DNA from: Streptomyces microflavus
GTDB taxonomy: Bacteria; Actinomycetota; Actinomycetes; Streptomycetales; Streptomycetaceae
Direction: 5' to 3'
Length of the DNA stretch: 64,000 nt
NCBI RefSeq assembly: GCF_014650075.1
Contig: NZ_BMUG01000001.1
Span: 634,710-698,709 of the forward strand
Shown: piece after piece, positions 60,908-64,000 of the stretch
Layout of the letters: every line of letters begins with the position of its first letter
Numbering within the stretch: the stretch's first letter is position 1
Program-made: the position numbers and the translations under genes
The notes under the pieces: model-generated
Seen by the model: the letters and a program-made list of their open reading frames with translations, nothing else
Databases searched by the model: none
What the model was told of the DNA's origin: nothing

Positions 60908-62068
60908 GTGCAGACCCGGACCGTGACGACCACGACCGAGCACATGTCGGCGATTCCCGTGCAGAACCGGGCCGTCCACCACCCGGAGAACCACCGGGAG
61001 AACCACCGGGAGGACCACCCGGAGAACGACCCGGGAGCCGCGGCCGGACCGCCCGCGAGGGCACCCGAGGTGGTCATGAGCGCACCCGAGGCCGTCATGG
61101 AGGAAGCGGAGCACGTCCCCGAACCCCGCGAGGCGCGGAGCCGGACCGACAACGGCGGCCCCACCTCCGACCTCTTCCGGCAGTACCTGCGTGAGATCGG
61201 CCGCATCCCGCTGCTCAACGCCGCCGACGAGGTCGAGCTGGCCCGCCGCGTCGAGGCCGGGCTCTTCGCCGAGGAGCGCCTCGCCAACACCCCGGACCTG
61301 GACTCCCGGCTCGCCGTCGACCTGGACCGGCTCGTCGTCATGGGCCGCACCGCCAAGCGCCGGCTCATCGAGGCCAACCTCCGCCTGGTCGTCTCCGTCG
61401 CCAAACGGTACGTGGGCCGGGGCCTCACCATGCTCGACCTGGTCCAGGAGGGGAACCTCGGCCTGATCCGGGCGGTGGAGAAGTTCGACTACGCCCGGGG
61501 CTACAAGTTCTCCACGTACGCCACCTGGTGGATCCGCCAGGCCATGTCCCGCGCCCTGGCCGACCAGGCCCGCACCATCCGCGTCCCCGTCCACGTCGTG
61601 GAGCTGATCAACCGCGTGGTCCGCGTCCAGCGCCGCATGCTCCAGGAGCGCGGGTACGAGCCGACCGCCGAAGAGGTCGCGGGCCAGCTCGACCTGACCC
61701 CGGAGCGGGTCACCGAAGTCCTGCGCCTGGCCCAGGAGCCGGTCTCCCTGCACGCCCCCGTGGGCGAGGAGGACGACGTCTCCTTCGGCGACCTCATCGA
61801 GGACGGCGACGCCGCCTCACCCGTGGAGTCCGCCGCCTTCCTGCTGCTGCGCGAACACCTGGAAGCGGTGCTCTCCACGCTCGGGGAGCGCGAACGCAAG
61901 GTCGTACAGCTGCGGTACGGGCTGGAGGACGGGCGGCCCCGCACCCTGGAGGAGATCGGCCGGATCTTCGGCGTGACACGCGAACGCATCCGCCAGATCG
62001 AGTCCAAGACCCTCAGCAGGCTGCGGGACCACGCCTTCGCCGACCAACTCCGCGGCTACCTCGACTGA
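60908..62068 (+). CDS. hrdA: Principal-type RNA polymerase sigma factor (HrdA-like)
   Basis: This 386-residue sigma-70 group 1/2 factor shows region 1.2 ([18 protein letters not shown]). Region 2 has [61 protein letters not shown]. Region 3 is present, and region 4 has [28 protein letters not shown]. The short N-terminus (no long region 1.1) and the dnaG neighbour fit the non-essential HrdA type rather than HrdB. GGAGG precedes GTG 60908. The N-terminus contains a four-fold 12-bp repeat. Confidence 0.88.
   Translation: MQTRTVTTTTEHMSAIPVQNRAVHHPENHRENHREDHPENDPGAAAGPPARAPEVVMSAPEAVMEEAEHVPEPREARSRTDNGGPTSDLFRQYLREIGRIPLLNAADEVELARRVEAGLFAEERLANTPDLDSRLAVDLDRLVVMGRTAKRRLIEANLRLVVSVAKRYVGRGLTMLDLVQEGNLGLIRAVEKFDYARGYKFSTYATWWIRQAMSRALADQARTIRVPVHVVELINRVVRVQRRMLQERGYEPTAEEVAGQLDLTPERVTEVLRLAQEPVSLHAPVGEEDDVSFGDLIEDGDAASPVESAAFLLLREHLEAVLSTLGERERKVVQLRYGLEDGRPRTLEEIGRIFGVTRERIRQIESKTLSRLRDHAFADQLRGYLD
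60980..61027 (+). repeat. Four 12-bp tandem units in the sigma factor N-terminus
   Basis: Units 60980, 60992, 61004 and 61016 vary around CACC(C/G)GGAGAAC and encode [16 protein letters not shown]. They sit in the disordered region before region 1.2. Confidence 0.88.
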
Positions 62069-62083
62069 TCCACCGGACAGGCC

Positions 62084-64000
62084 CTAGTCCACCTCGGCCA
62101 GCGCCTCCGCGAACTGGGCCGCGTACAGCCGGGCATAGGCGCCCCCGGCCGCCAACAGCTCCTCGTGCGTGCCCTGTTCGACGATGGCCCCGTTCTCCAT
62201 GACCAGGATGACGTCGGCGTCCCGGATCGTGGAGAGCCGGTGCGCGATCACGAACGACGTACGCCCGTGGGCCAGCCGCGCCATCGCCTTCTGGATCAGC
62301 ACCTCGGTCCGGGTGTCCACCGAGCTCGTCGCCTCGTCCAGGACCAGGATCACCGGGTCGGAGAGGAACGCCCGGGCGATGGTGATCAGTTGCTTCTCGC
62401 CCGCGCTGACCCCGGACCCCTCGTCGTCGATCACCGAGTCGTACCCGTCGGGCAGCGTCCGGATGAACCGGTCCGCGTGCGCCGCCCGGGCCGCCTCCTC
62501 GATCTCCTCCCGGGTGACCGCGCGCGCAGCGCCGTACGCGATGTTCTCGGCTATGGAACCGCCGAACAGCCAGGTGTCCTGGAGCACCATGCCGATCCGG
62601 GACCGCAGATCGTCCCGGCTCATCCGCGCCACGTCGACCCCGTCGAGCGCTATCCGCCCGCCGGTCACCTCGTAGAACCGCATCAGCAGATTGACCAGCG
62701 TGGTCTTGCCCGCACCGGTCGGACCGACGATCGCGACCGTCTGCCCCGGCTCCACGCTCAGCGACAGATCCTCGATGAGCGGCTTCTCCGGGTCGTAGCG
62801 GAAGGAGACCTTCTCCAGCGACACCCGCCCCAGCAGCTCCTTCGGACGCTCACCGTCCACCGGGTCCGCGCCCTGCTCCTCGGCGTCCAGCAGCTCGAAG
62901 ATCCGCTCGGCCGAGGCGATCCCGGACTGCACCAGGTTCGCCATCGAGGCGACCTGCGTCAGCGGCATCGAGAACTGCCGGGAGTACTGGATGAACGCCT
63001 GCACGTCACCGATCGACAGGGTGCCCGAGGCGACCCGCAGACCACCGACGACGGCCACCAGCACATAGTTGAGGTTCGAGATGAACATCATCAGCGGCTG
63101 CATGATCCCGCTGGCGAACTGCGCCTTGAACCCGGCCTCGTACAGCGCGTCGTTCTGCTCGGCGAAGTCCTTCGCCGACTCCTCCTGCCGCCCGAAGACC
63201 TTCACCAGGTTGTGCCCGGTGTACATCTCCTCGATATGGGCGTTGAGCTTCCCCGTAACCCGCCACTGCTGCACGAACTGCGGCTGCGACCGCTTGCCGA
63301 CCTGCGTCGCCACGACCACCGACAGCGGGATCGTCACCAGCGCCACCAGGGCCAGCAGCGGCGAGATCCAGACCATCATGATCAGTACGCCGACGATGGT
63401 CAGCAGCGAGTTGATGAGCTGGCCCATCGTCTGCTGGAGCGTCTGCGAGATGTTGTCGATGTCGTTGGTCGCCCGGCTCAGCACCTCACCGCGCTTGGCC
63501 CGGTCGAAGTACGACAGCGGCAGCCGCGACAGCTTCGTCTGGAGGTCCTCCCGCAGCTGGAAGACGATCCGGTTGATCACCCGGATCGACAGCCGCGTGG
63601 AGACCAGCATCAGCAGCCCCGCGCCGACATAGATCACCAGCACCGCCAGCAGGACGCTGCCCACCGCGCCGAAGTCGATGCCCTCGCCCGGGGTGAAGTC
63701 CACCCCCGAGAGCATGTCGGCCATCGAACCGCTGCCCTCCCGGCGCAGCCCCTCGATCGCCTCCGCCTTGGTGGTGCCCTCCCGCATCTGCCGGCCGACG
63801 ACCCCCGCGAAGATCAGGTCGGTCGCCTTCCCGAGGATCTTCGGCCCGGCCACCGACAGCGCCACGCTGACGGTCACCGCGCCCAGCATCAGATACAGCG
63901 ACGCCTTCTCCTGGCCGAACCGCTTCAGCAGCCGCTTGCTGGACCCCTTGAAGTCCATCGACCGCTCGGTGGGCGCGCCCCCGGCCATCATCCGTCCGCC
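62084..64000 (-). CDS. ABC exporter half-transporter, 5' end probably beyond the right edge
   Basis: The reverse frame is open to the edge. ATG 63991 gives 635 residues, but relatives carry a Gly/Pro-rich extension before this point, so the true start is probably outside. Six membrane helices in the first 350 residues are followed by a nucleotide-binding domain: Walker A GPTGAGKT, signature VSAGEKQ, Walker B VILVLDEATSSVD, H-loop IAHRLST. It is of the MdlB/LmrA heterodimeric type, so a partner gene is expected immediately upstream, outside the window. It converges with the sigma factor gene, with only 15 bp between stops. Confidence 0.9.
   Translation of the reverse strand, partial: GGRMMAGGAPTERSMDFKGSSKRLLKRFGQEKASLYLMLGAVTVSVALSVAGPKILGKATDLIFAGVVGRQMREGTTKAEAIEGLRREGSGSMADMLSGVDFTPGEGIDFGAVGSVLLAVLVIYVGAGLLMLVSTRLSIRVINRIVFQLREDLQTKLSRLPLSYFDRAKRGEVLSRATNDIDNISQTLQQTMGQLINSLLTIVGVLIMMVWISPLLALVALVTIPLSVVVATQVGKRSQPQFVQQWRVTGKLNAHIEEMYTGHNLVKVFGRQEESAKDFAEQNDALYEAGFKAQFASGIMQPLMMFISNLNYVLVAVVGGLRVASGTLSIGDVQAFIQYSRQFSMPLTQVASMANLVQSGIASAERIFELLDAEEQGADPVDGERPKELLGRVSLEKVSFRYDPEKPLIEDLSLSVEPGQTVAIVGPTGAGKTTLVNLLMRFYEVTGGRIALDGVDVARMSRDDLRSRIGMVLQDTWLFGGSIAENIAYGAARAVTREEIEEAARAAHADRFIRTLPDGYDSVIDDEGSGVSAGEKQLITIARAFLSDPVILVLDEATSSVDTRTEVLIQKAMARLAHGRTSFVIAHRLSTIRDADVILVMENGAIVEQGTHEELLAAGGAYARLYAAQFAEALAEVD

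Noticed and set aside
60980..61027. Short tandem repeats considered as a CRISPR-like array
   Set aside because: Units are contiguous 12-mers without spacers and are in frame within the sigma factor.

Overview
The window is high-GC (about 70%) chromosomal DNA of a streptomycete or a very close relative. Evidence: third-codon G/C saturation, frequent GTG starts, XRE/DUF397 regulator clusters, Tat-exported PhoX, a class F sortase, MmyB-type regulators, and a run of housekeeping genes (dnaG, a principal-type sigma factor, dgt, nasA, nirBD, ppdK, dusB) in an order I recall from Streptomyces chromosomes. No tRNA, rRNA, CRISPR array or intact mobile element was found.

1-15.4 kb is accessory in character. 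It holds a partial unknown gene, a divergent SDR/MmyB-regulator pair, a five-gene overlapping operon of unknown genes facing a WhiJ-like XRE regulator with three DUF397 paralogues, two decayed regulator fragments, a YdeI-like protein, an epoxide-hydrolase-like enzyme, small membrane and secreted proteins, a DUF2975/HTH pair with a double operator, and a DLH-family protein without its nucleophile. At 13.6-14.8 kb two halves of one broken transposase flank an orphan gene in opposite orientations. One inversion would bring them back together.

15.4-27 kb holds a NUDIX protein, a secreted lipase-like hydrolase behind a DasR-type dre site, glutaminase, DinB and PPOX proteins, an MFS exporter plus methyltransferase divergent from an MmyB regulator (tandem CTGGTACCAG operators), a possible SdpC/SdpI-like bacteriocin-immunity pair, an acetyltransferase, dusB, and a GntR/UTRA regulator.

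27-37 kb holds an ABC import operon (binding protein, two permeases, ATPase) with a HAD phosphatase, then a strongly structured, probably transcribed RNA region ahead of ppdK, an ArsR-type regulator and a VOC protein.

37-53 kb is largely inorganic nutrition: PhoX phosphatase, nirD-nirB-FAD reductase, nasA, and a CbiX chelatase that could supply siroheme. The nir and nas operons share a GlnR-like motif at identical distance from their start codons. Interspersed are a TSUP permease, a sortase with a secreted neighbour, a SoxR-box-controlled FMN reductase, cutA, and a gamma-glutamylcyclotransferase-fold protein. 52-64 kb holds dgt, a ferredoxin-reductase-like flavoprotein, an MFS exporter with a divergent XRE-cupin regulator, a methyltransferase, dnaG, an HrdA-like sigma factor, and an ABC exporter running off the right edge.

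Several genes lack a ribosome binding site but carry a TANNNT hexamer 6-8 nt before the start codon, which suggests leaderless transcripts.
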